The notes beneath the pieces were generated by a model. That model searched no databases and was not told the DNA's origin. It saw only the letters and a list, made by a program, of their open reading frames with translations. 64,000 bases of DNA. It comes from Chitinophagales bacterium (GTDB lineage: Bacteria > Bacteroidota > Bacteroidia > Chitinophagales > CAIODY01). The stretch spans positions 1-64,000 of the forward strand of contig CANGEV010000004.1 in assembly GCA_947452995.1 (NCBI GenBank). Reading direction: 5' to 3'. Made by a program: the position numbers and the translations under genes. Positions 1-11,534 of this stretch are shown one piece after another. Positions within the stretch are counted from its first letter, which is position 1. Each line of letters opens with the position of its first letter.

Positions 1-872
1 CATATCAACTGACCCTGCAAATCATACCATTCGATTGGTAACCCCTGAGCACTGCGACCAACCAGTACACTATCCCCCTTATAAATTAAGGTATCTTCCG
101 TAAGCTGCAAATGGGTATTACTTTCAATTAAACTAATATCATCGAAGCTATAGAAACTAGCATCTTCAGAAGGCCAATAAGTCTTCCCCCATCCTACATT
201 GTTAAGGGTATCTAACACATTCAATGGGGAAAATTCGCCTATATGTAAAAACCGCTCTCCCCCTAAGGCTGAATAAGTTAACTGACATTTAACCCAATTA
301 TTTGAATCAATAAAATGCAATTGATTAGATGTAAAATGCAATTGCACAGGTTTTAAAACAACATAAGTTCCTGGAGAACAATTAATAGTATCTGTTGAAA
401 AGTAAGCATCAATATTATTCAGAGCGCAAGTACTCAAAGGAACTAGGGACAAATAAAAAGTTAAACAGTAGTTGTGGAATCTTATAAGCGAATCACTTAG
501 TTTTGCATACATTGAGCCATAAACATCTCCATTCCACGTGTCGTGATAGTATAAATAAACATTTAAATATGTTTGACCAGTACGAGGAATCTTACAATAA
601 TGAAATACTTTAGAACAAGGAACAACATGTCGTTTATCTTTATACGAATGCTTAATACTCATTAGTTCACTCATACCATAAGTACAAGGTAATCCATTCC
701 AACCGCATGATTTAGTTGGACCAACATCAGATGATAAAATGCTATCACTTAAAATCTCGAAACTCCCATTAGGTATAAAATTAACCTGCGCAATCGACGG
801 TACAGAGCCAACTAAAAAAACAAACAATACCTTACTACTCCACCACAACAAACGGTTTTGTAACTGTTTCAT
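1..872 (-). CDS. Secreted protein, 3'-partial at the window edge; N-terminal signal peptide followed by an 'xPNGSFE' domain typical of Bacteroidota surface proteins
   Basis: Manual translation from the ATG at 872: MKQLQNRLLWWSSKVLFVFLVGSVPSIAQVNFIPNGSFEILSDS...; open without a stop to position 1. Absent from the ORF track because no stop lies in the window. Confidence 0.8.
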   Translation of the reverse strand, partial: MKQLQNRLLWWSSKVLFVFLVGSVPSIAQVNFIPNGSFEILSDSILSSDVGPTKSCGWNGLPCTYGMSELMSIKHSYKDKRHVVPCSKVFHYCKIPRTGQTYLNVYLYYHDTWNGDVYGSMYAKLSDSLIRFHNYCLTFYLSLVPLSTCALNNIDAYFSTDTINCSPGTYVVLKPVQLHFTSNQLHFIDSNNWVKCQLTYSALGGERFLHIGEFSPLNVLDTLNNVGWGKTYWPSEDASFYSFDDISLIESNTHLQLTEDTLIYKGDSVLVGRSAQGLPIEWYDLQGQLI

Positions 873-1127
873 TATTAGAAAGATTTGTTCTTGCAAGTTA
901 ATCTTAATAATTCATATTACAATAATTATTACACATCCAATTGGCGTTTAGCAACTTGTTTTCAACTTACAATCGCAATAATATACTTTCTTTTGCTCAT
1001 ATCATTTAGCATTACTTTTATTTTAATACCCACGAAAGATTTTAAACACAAAAAATACCCCCATGAAGTGTCTAACTTATTGGGGGTAATCTATTGAACG
1101 GAGGCTTTTTACTATTCAAAAATAATA

Positions 1128-2261
1128 TTATAAATTACCGCGATTTTCTTGCTCGCGCTCAATCGCTTCAAACAAAGCTTTGAAATTACCTTTTCCAAAC
1201 GATTTAGCGCCTTTACGTTGGATGATTTCATAGAACATAGTCGGACGGTCTTCTACTGGCTTTGTGAACAATTGCAACAAATAACCTTCATCATCACGAT
1301 CAACCAAAATTCCCAATTCACGTAACGGAGCGAGATCTTCTTCGATAGGCCCTACGCGATCCAATAGATCATCATAGTAAGAACTTGGTACTTGCAAAAA
1401 TTCAACCCCGCGTGCCATCATAGCTTTAACGGTGGTGATGATATCCTTAGTAGCAACGGCGATATGTTGAACACCTTCACCTTCATAGAAGTCAAGATAC
1501 TCTTCAACTTGCGACTTCTTCTTACCTTCTGCAGGCTCGTTAATAGGGAATTTCACATAACCATTTCCGCTACTCATCACCTTCGACATCAACGCAGAAT
1601 ATTCCGTAGAAATGTCTTTATCGTCGAAGCTTAATATATTACGGAAGCCCATCACATTTTCATAGAAACTAACCCAAGGATTCATTTGATCCCAACCTAC
1701 GTTTCCTACGCAATGATCCACATATTCCAATCCAACAGGCGTTGGATTATAGTCCGACTTCCATTCGCGATAGCCAGGCATGAATACTCCCTGATAATTT
1801 TTACGTTCTACAAATACATGCGCAACTTCACCATAGGTACAAATCCCACTCAAACGCACTTCACCAGATTCATCTTTTAAGGTTGTTGGCTCAAGATATG
1901 ATTTAGCACCACGTTGCATAGTTTGTGCATAAGCATCATAAGCATCTTCTACCATTAAGGCCAACACTTTAACGCCATCGCCATGTTTTTTATGATGTTC
2001 GGCGATAGGATGATTACTTCTTAAAGGCGTTGTAAGCACCAAACGCATTTTGTTTTGAACAAGTACATAACTCACACGATCCTTCATGCCCGTTTCAGGT
2101 CCGGCATAGGCCAAAGATTGAAACCCAAAGGCTGTTTTGTAGAAGTGTGCAGCCTGCTTGGCATTGCCTACATACAATTCAATATAATCAGTTCCATGAA
2201 GTGGCAAAAAATCGCTCTTCATCATATCCATTTCAGTTGGAATCGCGTTTGTTGATGACAT
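1128..2261 (-). CDS. hpd: 4-hydroxyphenylpyruvate dioxygenase
   Basis: 377 aa, HPPD/VOC family sequence (DYIELYVGNAKQAAHFYKTAFGF..., VDHCVGNV..., GVQHIAVATKDI..., GYLLQLFTKP). Confidence 0.95.
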   Translation of the reverse strand: MSSTNAIPTEMDMMKSDFLPLHGTDYIELYVGNAKQAAHFYKTAFGFQSLAYAGPETGMKDRVSYVLVQNKMRLVLTTPLRSNHPIAEHHKKHGDGVKVLALMVEDAYDAYAQTMQRGAKSYLEPTTLKDESGEVRLSGICTYGEVAHVFVERKNYQGVFMPGYREWKSDYNPTPVGLEYVDHCVGNVGWDQMNPWVSFYENVMGFRNILSFDDKDISTEYSALMSKVMSSGNGYVKFPINEPAEGKKKSQVEEYLDFYEGEGVQHIAVATKDIITTVKAMMARGVEFLQVPSSYYDDLLDRVGPIEEDLAPLRELGILVDRDDEGYLLQLFTKPVEDRPTMFYEIIQRKGAKSFGKGNFKALFEAIEREQENRGNL

Positions 2262-2318
2262 AATTTATTCGTTTTGGTAACGCGAAAATGCGTGTTTTTT
2301 ACGAGAAAACAAAAGGCA

Positions 2319-5300
2319 TTAACGAAGCAAGGTCAAATGACCGCGATCGGATTTATTCCAAGCACTTTCGACAAAGTCGATTTCATAGACAAAAATATAT
2401 TCAGAAATTTCCTGCGGAAGCCCTTTATAGGTGCCGTCCCAACGTTTTGAATAAGAATCAGAGCTAAAAACACATTCCCCCCAACGGTTATAAATTTTTA
2501 AATCATAACGTGTAATTAGGTACGGAACAGACACTAAAACACCCCAAGTATCATTCTTGCCATCCGCGTTTGGTGAAAACGCGCTTGAATGGTCGATAGT
2601 AGGCGCAAATATAATCTCCTTACACACTTTGGCTCGACAAGCATATTCGTTCTCCGCAGTCAAACATACGTCCACTTTATAATTAGGCGAAACATTCAAC
2701 GACCAATTTAAGACATTAGCGAGATTAACCCCATTCGAAATTTCCCACCAATAATTGCTTGCGTTACTCACCAAACCAGCTACCGAAACCAAATTTTCGC
2801 CTGGCGACATCGACTTTATATAGTCGAAGCTCACTTGTGGAATTTCACGCACGTGCACTGTAAAAATAAAGGTATCCAATAAGGGACACCCATTGAGATA
2901 ATCAACAATTCCAATAAAATTAAAATCGCCGCCAATTGTAGAACGCCAACAATTTTTTGACACTTCCGTAAATCCTGCAGGCACAATTAAATTCAATACT
3001 CCACTGCTGCCATATTTAATGGAGTCAAGACAAAACGATTCTCCGACACATAATGTCGTATCTGAAGGATAAATTGCAATAGGAGGATTGGCAATAAACT
3101 GAATATTTTTTGAGAACGTATCAGCCCCTCCGCAAAGCGTGTTGGTAACGATGAGCGTTATCGTATAATTTCCATAGGAAGCATATTGATGAACAGGATT
3201 AATTAAGCTAGAAGTTGTATTATCTCCAAAATTCCAAACGTAGATGTTTGCGCCTATCGAAGTATTGTTAAACTGTGCAATCAAACTATTGCAATCCGTT
3301 AGGGTATTAAAAGCTGCAGTAGGCTTTGAAGAACTTAATGCAACCACATTCAACTTAAAGGTATCTGTAAAATTACAAGTTGTAGGATTGCTGGCAATTA
3401 ATGCAATCTGATAGTTGCCTGCCTGGGTAAAAGTATGTGTCGGAGTACGATTCGTATCAAGCGGGCTACCATCGCCGAAGTCCCAACTATAATTCGTAGC
3501 ATTAAAAGATGTATTCGTAAAGCTTATCAATTGAGGAACGCAAAAGGTATCCACAGAGCTGGCACCTCCTTGTGCTAACACCACATTATTCTGAAAATCG
3601 AACTTAAATCCATAGCCTTGAAACCCTGTGGAGTTGGTAGAACCATTTGTGGAAGGCATATTCGTAGAGCCTGAACAAACCGCTTCATATACGACACCGC
3701 GTTTATCAAAACGACTGGTACCTCCATCCACGTGATCAAATCCACTCCCACCGAAATAAGTACAATACGTTAGCATCTGCGCATTCGGCGACAATTGCAT
3801 TAATACGAAATCAAAACTGCCTGGTGGCGAGGCCATATAAGCATTCCCTGTCGTGACAAAAGCAGGGCCACCATTGGTATGTCCGCATAAATAGATATAA
3901 CCACAATTATCAACTAAAAATGCAGTAGGCAACAATGAAAATCCACCAGAAGTTGCCGAAGGCCCAAATACAGAAACCCATGTCATGGTTAATGAACTTG
4001 CATTCCATTTCTGTATATACATTGTTCCATTTGCCGTATAATAATGCCCAGGCGTCGATGCAAATGAAAGGCTACTAAGTCCCATAATATAGAGATCCCC
4101 AAAGCGATCAATCTGAATAAAATATCCTTGATCGGCACCAGTTAGAGCATTGTTAAATGTACCCTTCTGCAAAATTCCATTCGAAGTGAATTTCAAAATA
4201 TATCCACCAGCCGCACCCGAATTCGTAGAAATCGTTGCTCCTGCAGGCATATAAAAATTAATACTCTCCGTTCCTCCTGTCACCCAAACATCATTATTCA
4301 AATCAGTTGCGATACTCATTACATTGTCATCCTGCGTACCTCCGACATACGTCGACCAAATTATTTGACTAAGTGATTTGTTCATTTTAAACAACACCCC
4401 ATCACTCAAGCCACCTAATACTGTTTGAAAAGCAACTGCAGTAACCGGGAAATCAGTTGACGTACTCGAACTAGCCACGAGCACCTCTTCATTTCGATCC
4501 AAATTTATTTCACCTCGATTAAAATCATCACCAACAAAACCAATAGCATTAGTTCCTTCACTAGCGCTTCCTCCTACAAAGGTGGATGCAATTAATTGTG
4601 TACCGCCCACATTAAAACAAGAAACAGCTAAATCGCCAGTACCTTTTAATGCGTTTTGAAAACAGCCTGCTGTAATTGGGAAATTAGCAGAGCTTGTGAC
4701 ACTTAAAACATACAACTGATTCAACGAATTCACAATCATACTACGTGGATTTTCACTAGAAGACCCTCCAATATAAGTACTATACATTAACACCGAGCCT
4801 GTTGCATTGAACTTGTCAATTGCATCATCGATTGACCCTGCATAGTTTGTTTGAAAAGCGCCATTCGTACAGGCCCAACCCAAATTAAAACATTCAGTGC
4901 CTAGATATAAATTGGCGTTTTGATCGTAAGTAGCTGTGAAGCCATAACTCGTTGCCGTACTCCAAGCATAACTACCAATCACCAAGACAGGATCAATAAT
5001 CAATCGTTGTCCCTTAGTCAATTTCGCTGTTGTTTCGAAGCCAATAGATGTATCCGAATGAAGCACATAATGACAATCAACCTGTGTACGATTACCCTTT
5101 AAATCCTCCAAATAAGCCGCCGGAATATACTCTTCATTTTCACAAAGACTAGTCCCTATTTGCAATCGTCCATCTTTTAAGGAAAGCGAATGTGCCCCTT
5201 TAATTTTATAGCGCAATTTTGTTAAATCAAAACCAGCATCTACCACAAAGCTATACTTCAAATTGCCTGACTCACGTTCCATGTTCATATCCACGCCATC

Positions 5301-5744
5301 ATATAGTTGCTTATAAGCTAAATTACCATACAAGGGAACTTTACTTCTCCACTTACGTTTATCACTTCCAATAAAATAGTTGTTATAGGTAGATTGCTTG
5401 TCGGCTGGAAGAATGCGTACTTTATCATTTGCACCTTCAAATGACCACTCTAAGCCATAGGCGTGTAACAAATAAGCATCTGCTATTTTTACTGAATCCT
5501 TATGTTTACGCATTTCATGCACTCGATGCAAATCGGCTTGAGAAGCAGATAAAACACGCCATCCTGTTTTAGTCAAAAAAACACGCCCACCATTTGCATC
5601 ATAACAATAGCTAATAGTATCATTCCATTGCCCTTCATTTTTGACGAATGAATTTGCAGGCCGAGTAGCAGAAGTAACTCTTTGAGAGAAGGCAGTAATA
5701 GGAAGACCAATTTCAAAAAGAATAAACCAAATAAGTTGCTTCAC
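2319..5744 (-). CDS. SBBP-type beta-propeller protein with PKD domains and gliding-motility/CHU_C-type C-terminal domain (T9SS type B cargo)
   Basis: N-term FVKNEGQWNDTISYCYDANGGRVFLTKTGW...; repeated 'YSTYIGGSSSENP', 'STFVGGSASEG', 'STYVGGTQDDN', 'CTYFGGSGFDHVDG' blades; PKD motif YSWDFGDGSP; C-term FSPNADGKNDTWGV...YNRWGECVFSS...WDGTYKG. Start appears to be GTG. Confidence 0.9.
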   Translation of the reverse strand: MKQLIWFILFEIGLPITAFSQRVTSATRPANSFVKNEGQWNDTISYCYDANGGRVFLTKTGWRVLSASQADLHRVHEMRKHKDSVKIADAYLLHAYGLEWSFEGANDKVRILPADKQSTYNNYFIGSDKRKWRSKVPLYGNLAYKQLYDGVDMNMERESGNLKYSFVVDAGFDLTKLRYKIKGAHSLSLKDGRLQIGTSLCENEEYIPAAYLEDLKGNRTQVDCHYVLHSDTSIGFETTAKLTKGQRLIIDPVLVIGSYAWSTATSYGFTATYDQNANLYLGTECFNLGWACTNGAFQTNYAGSIDDAIDKFNATGSVLMYSTYIGGSSSENPRSMIVNSLNQLYVLSVTSSANFPITAGCFQNALKGTGDLAVSCFNVGGTQLIASTFVGGSASEGTNAIGFVGDDFNRGEINLDRNEEVLVASSSTSTDFPVTAVAFQTVLGGLSDGVLFKMNKSLSQIIWSTYVGGTQDDNVMSIATDLNNDVWVTGGTESINFYMPAGATISTNSGAAGGYILKFTSNGILQKGTFNNALTGADQGYFIQIDRFGDLYIMGLSSLSFASTPGHYYTANGTMYIQKWNASSLTMTWVSVFGPSATSGGFSLLPTAFLVDNCGYIYLCGHTNGGPAFVTTGNAYMASPPGSFDFVLMQLSPNAQMLTYCTYFGGSGFDHVDGGTSRFDKRGVVYEAVCSGSTNMPSTNGSTNSTGFQGYGFKFDFQNNVVLAQGGASSVDTFCVPQLISFTNTSFNATNYSWDFGDGSPLDTNRTPTHTFTQAGNYQIALIASNPTTCNFTDTFKLNVVALSSSKPTAAFNTLTDCNSLIAQFNNTSIGANIYVWNFGDNTTSSLINPVHQYASYGNYTITLIVTNTLCGGADTFSKNIQFIANPPIAIYPSDTTLCVGESFCLDSIKYGSSGVLNLIVPAGFTEVSKNCWRSTIGGDFNFIGIVDYLNGCPLLDTFIFTVHVREIPQVSFDYIKSMSPGENLVSVAGLVSNASNYWWEISNGVNLANVLNWSLNVSPNYKVDVCLTAENEYACRAKVCKEIIFAPTIDHSSAFSPNADGKNDTWGVLVSVPYLITRYDLKIYNRWGECVFSSDSYSKRWDGTYKGLPQEISEYIFVYEIDFVESAWNKSDRGHLTLLR

Positions 5745-5806
5745 ACGATTATTATTTAGTCTACCTTTTTAACGCAATCAAATATATCAAATTTTTGTCA
5801 CAATAA

Positions 5807-5849
5807 AAAAGGCAATATCACTTCTTTATTAGAAGTAACATTACCTTTT
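5807..5849 (-). terminator. Imperfect hairpin downstream of the gene ending at 5855
   Basis: aaaaggcaatatcacttct-ttatt-agaagtaacattacctttt, interrupted inverted repeat just after the stop codon. Confidence 0.55.
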
Positions 5850-5854
5850 GAAAA

Positions 5855-8800
5855 TTACTTTTTCGCTACAATCAATTTTGTAGTATAATGATGTGTTGCA
5901 CTTGTTAGGAAAACTGTGTAAATACCTGCAGCCCAATTCAGCCCGTCCAATTTGATCATATTGCCTTGGAGGGTTGAATTGGCATAAACAACCTGACCAA
6001 TCTCACTTATCACTTTCAAATCATACATTTCATTTGCGCCATTTGAAAAATAAATGACTGTACTATTTGATAACGGATTTGGCTGCACTTTTATTTCAGA
6101 TAATTGTGAACGGCTTGAATGACTATTTTTTGTGTTAGACGAAATATTTTGTGCAGTACGATATGATTGAGGTGACCATGCATTTTCTTCACATGGATTC
6201 AAGTGATAAAGTTGATTAGCCAACATTGCGGCCATTGCCTGGGTAACTGAAAATTTAGCATCTGGAGTTACCTCAGGTGAGGCTTCTGACAAGTGCTCCG
6301 CAAGTAATTGAGTGGTTCCTTCAATTTGATCTTGCAACATTCGGCGATATACTGTCAAATATACTTGGGCAGCAGGCTCTAGAGATGCTAAATCTCCTAC
6401 TTGCAGATCCACAGGAACATTAATTGTCGTATTACTCAAACGTGCAGATGCTTGTGCAGGATCATATCCTGTTGGATCATCCGGTGAAGGTTGAAACGTA
6501 CAATTCGCAGCTGGTGTTAAATAGAAATTAGCGTCATTAGGAGAAACTCCAATAACTGCACAACAATTACTAGGAGCAAGCATAAAGTTTGCATTAGATG
6601 GACCACCACCCCAATAATTATTTTTAATAGTTGTTGCCAAAATTTGATTATAATTTGCCTGAACACCATTAACTGGACTTGTATAATTCCAAAACGGATA
6701 AGTGTAATGGATATAAACACTTCCTGCGATATTGTTATAAATGGCATTTGGATTTATTACAGAAGGTGAATACAATAAAGAAAACTCGTAGGCATCCATA
6801 TACAAAAAGAAATCTTCACCTGTAACGCCATAACCTGAATTGTTATAGATTTGGGCACATCCAAAATCGCCTAATATTAGTGAAGATGGAAAAGTTTGCG
6901 TGCCACTATTTAAAACTTCAATCCCATTTCCTGTATTGTTATGAATGGATGCACCATAACGAACATAAACATTGCTGTTTATTGCCCAAACACCATCACC
7001 GGTATTTTGATAAATATTACCATCGTTTAAAAGTAATTGATTTACACCATTTTATTCAATTCCATTTGTGAGTTTATTAAATACGGTAACGTTATTGAGA
7101 ACAATCCAATTACAATTGGTGAATACCATACCTCGATTTGAAATATTAGTTGAATTACCACAGGTAGAATTTTCAATTGTAACCTTGCAATTTGACATGT
7201 CACTTACTATAATATCATCAATGTTTTTATCAAAAATTGTTGACTTAATTTCAACAGTTGGTTGAAATGCACAATTCAAAATATTGTCATGCAAATAAAT
7301 TGCTGAAGTGAAATTATCGAATGAACTATTACTTATTTTACCTGTCATTATATCCACAGCCTCAATGGCTGAAAAGCCTCTTAACCCTGAATTGTTAATT
7401 GATTTAATTTGATCAATATCAAATGTATTATTGGTGAGGTAAATACGACTGCCTGGATTATATTGAATCTGACCATGCTTTAAATTAACTGTATGATTAT
7501 TGACATGTAACGTAGTGCCAGGATCAAGAACAAGAAATGTATGCGTTGGACTATTTCCATGCATATTAACTTTACTACCATTTCCTAAAATTAATTGATG
7601 AGTTGAAGCAAACTTATAATATCCTGTTCCATTAATTGTCAAGTCAACGCCTGAAGGTATTTCTAATGTCCCCTTGATGTAAATGCTGGCGTTTGTTCCA
7701 TTTAAATATACTTGACCATCGCCGAGGATGAGCTTGCTACCAGGCTCGATGATGATTGAGGCATTGTTATCAATGGATATATTTGACCCCGGCTCAAATT
7801 CGACTGTTGAATTTCCTGTAATTATAAGATGACTATTGTTTTGCAAATTAAATGTGCCTCCATTATCGACTTTAAAATAAGTACGATTAATAAAATCATT
7901 ATCTATACCCCCTGTTCTTCTATCTGGTGTTCCACTTTTATCAACAGTAACTATATGATTTGCTCCTATATTTATTATTTGCCCGTTCGGAATTTCAATA
8001 TTGCCACACCAGCGCCGGTTTTTTGTGACTGTATTATCGTTAAAATCTATTTGTATAATATATTCATCTGAACTATCTGCCAATATATTTTTTCCAATAA
8101 TTTTTACCGACAACCCATTTAAAAGTAATGGATCATATTTTTCAGCATTGTAATCCCACATTGGCCTGTTAACAGCAGCACAGGAGCCATTTAATCCAAC
8201 ACCTTCTGCATCTGAAGAGTTATACAAATAAGCATCACCATGTATATAACCTAAAGAATTAATATTTTGGCCACCAAACGCCCTAAACGTATTATTAAAT
8301 ATTCCATTAATATTTTCTCTATTTACTTTAAAATTTTCTTCATTAGGCAACTTTTTATGCCCATAACTATCAAGTTCATAGTAATTCATAAGAATGTTAC
8401 CTGAAGAATTAATATCGTCTTTTATCGCAGTTTTACAAGTAACGCCTGCAAAAATATTTTCATTTATTGTGTTTAATTCAAAATCTGAATTTACAAATGT
8501 AATATTAGGAACTAAAGCTCCTCTTTGATAATCAAATCTACCAGATGCGATAAGAGGATAAAGACCATTAGCCGCCTTTGGATTACTCAAATACGGAGGA
8601 TTGTTTCTATCACATCCAGTTGATTCTAAAAACATATATACGCCCTTATCCATTTCACCCAATGGGGTTACACCATCTGGTTTTATTATTAGGTTGACAT
8701 TATTCAGGGCATGCCATCCTGTTCCAATTATTGCATTATCAAAAACACTTAACCCCTGATGATTTTCAATCCACAAATAATTGTCAGAAGTATGAGGTAT

Positions 8801-10015
8801 TTTAATTCGAATATTATCACCATATTTAGGATTATCACGAAGCAAATAAATACCCCCATTGACTAAATAGGAAGAAGTTTGAATATCAGCAGCTATATTA
8901 GTTGGTCCTGTTTGAATATCACTCCAACCCAAAATATATCGTTCCCATGCATTAGCACATCCATTAATTCCATACATTTTCATCATTCCCCAACCGGAAC
9001 TTAATGCATTATAATAATGTGATGAAATTTGATTTGCACTCATATAATGTGGGCAACCATATAAGTTATGCGCAATTTCATGTAGAAAAGTATTAATTAA
9101 ATCACGGCCAAATGCTGCCTCCCCGTAAAAAATACTAAATCCATTTCCAGCTGAATAAGTACCAGTACTCGCGCCTATTGTAGTACTACCAATTGCTGCC
9201 ATTGCTCCCCCAGTTTCCCCACTATAAAGGGAGCCATAATAAGCCGAATTATAGCCTATGAGTTGACTAGTAACATTATCTTGCACCTGTGTTCCTTTAT
9301 AAGAAGAGCTATAGGATGGCATAAAAACGATAAAATCAATTATATTGTCAGGCGGTGAAACTGAATTATCAATATTGTAAGAACCGTCATTATTGGTTCT
9401 TAAATCGAATCGTGACCAATCGAAATTAGGAAACTGAGCATTAAAATTTTGAAGCGCTTTATTTTCAAAGTCAAAAAAATCATACGATCCCGCAAAAGAG
9501 GCAGGATCAACCTCTATTGACATCGGTAAGCCTGTGCGAGGGTCGGTTAAACATTCGCCAATTATCTTCAATTGCCCTTGAGAGGCTTCGTAATAAAACT
9601 TACTTAAATTGATGATATTATTGTTAGTGTTATTAGCCGTATTGAAATCAGTAAAATCTTTGTAAAATAATTCTGGTATAGCACCATCAGTTGGACTGAC
9701 AATGTCGGGGATTAGTGAAGCATTACTACCGTTATTATGCCAATTCTTTGTAATTATATTCGTATTAGTTTTGGCATTAGTTGAAGTAATCGGTACAAAT
9801 AAAATACGTATATTACCTTTAGGGGTAAATGCAGTTCCTCCATTGGGTGTACTTTTTGTCATACTAGCCCCTCCAGATGTACTGGGATTTGTTGTAGGCC
9901 AGCAAACAGAATTAAAATCTGTTTGAGCATACCCTTTATTGAATGAACATAAAATAATTGAGTAAGATACTACGATCCTAATCATTTTAATGGCAGTAAT
10001 GAACCTTTTCATCAT
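5855..10015 (-). pseudogene. Zinc-metalloprotease-like / parallel beta-helix / T9SS type A sorting-domain protein interrupted by one in-frame TAA (7052-7054)
   Basis: ORFs 7052..10015 and 5855..6805 are in the same frame (both stops at coordinate mod 3 = 2). Manual translation of 6806-7051 in that frame is open (NGVNQLLLNDGNIYQNTGDGVWAINSNVYVRYGASIHNNTGNGIEVLNSGTQTFPSSLILGDFGCAQIYNNSGYGVTGEDFF-LYMDAYEF). N-part has HEIAHNLYGCPH; C-part ends VQPNPLSNSTVIYF...LIVAKK. Confidence 0.8.
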
Positions 10016-10019
10016 AAAA

Positions 10020-11534
10020 TTAAAGTTTTATGATTTTAAATATTTGAATTATGTTGCTTCTAGTATCCTGCACCTGCACCATATACTGCCCTGCAGGGTA
10101 ATGGGGAAGAAAAAGATTATAATAACTACAGTTTTCATATGTTTCATTTAGAAGCTGCCTACCATATATATCGAACATAAGTACATGGCCACTAAAATTT
10201 TGTTTAAAGATTAATGTTACAAAATCGTCTACAGGATTAGGATAATAGCGATCAACTATTTCACCATTAATCTGCTTTGTGGAATCTATCCAATCGAGCA
10301 ATTGTCCATAGGGATTATACTTCACAAGGTAATTTTTACTCTCACCTTTTGCAATAAATACTATACCTCCATCTGAATCAATTTCAACATTAGTTGTAAG
10401 TGTTACATCGGCACCTGTCAATATATCAAACCATTGCTTATTACCATTTATATCATATTTTGCTATAAAAGGTACAGTTGACATAAAATCATAACACCTC
10501 CCCGATAAAATAATACTTCCGTCCTCCAAAATCTTCATATTATAGTTATCCTGATAGGAACATCCTGCATTACGTCGATAATTTTTTAAGCCAAATTTCC
10601 TGAATACCCTGTACGTATTCATTTCCACCATTGTAATACTATCCTCGTCCCCATAGCGCCATAAACCATCCCCTTTACCTGAGTAGATATACAATACATC
10701 TTTATAATACTCGCTACCCACTCCAAATTTCTCATTGTATGAAACCATATAGCCATTCTCGAAAAATTTATCATAATAATCAGTAAGTCGTAAACTTGTT
10801 TTGTATTCTACTGCTTTAGTTTTTTTATTCAACACAAACACCCGAGTAGAGTTATGCTGCCATTGCTGAAAAATAGAAATCTCCCCCCTACTATTCTGAT
10901 AATAGAACCTAATATTGGGCAAAGTTGAGTCAATGGGTTTAAGAATGGGAGAGCTAACTCTAAAACTGTCAATCAGATTTCCGTTAATATTGTTAAATCG
11001 CATATAAATAGCCTCTTGATTTGAAGGCACATAATGCCAAAGCAATTCGGTGTATTTATCTGTAACAAATGAATGAAATAACCAAATATCACCATAGGTA
11101 ATATTAAATTGATTAATTGTGTCTTTGGAGCCAAGCCGTTTTTCCCAAATCATGTTTCCTTTAAAATCAACTTTGGTAATTCTAAATTCAAACTTTCGTT
11201 TTTGACCGTTTGCATATTTCAATAAAAATTTCCCTGCAAAAATAAATCCATCGGCGATACGCATTGGAACTCCACCATACTCAACAGTCGTATCATAGTA
11301 ATAATTTATATTATAAAGTAACGAGGTATCAAAGTGGCCATAGGCTGCTATATTTGATTTTGCTGCTTTGGAAGTATTTGAGCTATAAAAGGTGATATAT
11401 TTGTCATTATCCACCAACATAGGATTTATAAAAAAAACGGAATCTGGAAGGCGTTTTACAAAATATTTAATAGGCTCTTGCGCAAAACACTGCATTAAAA
11501 ATGAAAAACATATGCAAAAAGAAAAAAATTTCAT
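10020..11534 (-). CDS. Secreted protein with T9SS type A C-terminal sorting domain
   Basis: MKFFSFCICFSFLMQCFAQEP signal peptide (ATG at 11534 preferred over the ORF-track start at 11576); C-term YPNPVDDFVTLIF...YPAGQYMVQVQDTRSNIIQIFKIIKL. Confidence 0.8.
   Translation of the reverse strand: MKFFSFCICFSFLMQCFAQEPIKYFVKRLPDSVFFINPMLVDNDKYITFYSSNTSKAAKSNIAAYGHFDTSLLYNINYYYDTTVEYGGVPMRIADGFIFAGKFLLKYANGQKRKFEFRITKVDFKGNMIWEKRLGSKDTINQFNITYGDIWLFHSFVTDKYTELLWHYVPSNQEAIYMRFNNINGNLIDSFRVSSPILKPIDSTLPNIRFYYQNSRGEISIFQQWQHNSTRVFVLNKKTKAVEYKTSLRLTDYYDKFFENGYMVSYNEKFGVGSEYYKDVLYIYSGKGDGLWRYGDEDSITMVEMNTYRVFRKFGLKNYRRNAGCSYQDNYNMKILEDGSIILSGRCYDFMSTVPFIAKYDINGNKQWFDILTGADVTLTTNVEIDSDGGIVFIAKGESKNYLVKYNPYGQLLDWIDSTKQINGEIVDRYYPNPVDDFVTLIFKQNFSGHVLMFDIYGRQLLNETYENCSYYNLFLPHYPAGQYMVQVQDTRSNIIQIFKIIKL

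Noticed and set aside
739-1097. Two 70-aa plus-strand ORFs
   Set aside because: Overlap the edge gene's 5' end and an AT-rich intergenic region; composition (I/Y/N/T runs) looks like noise.
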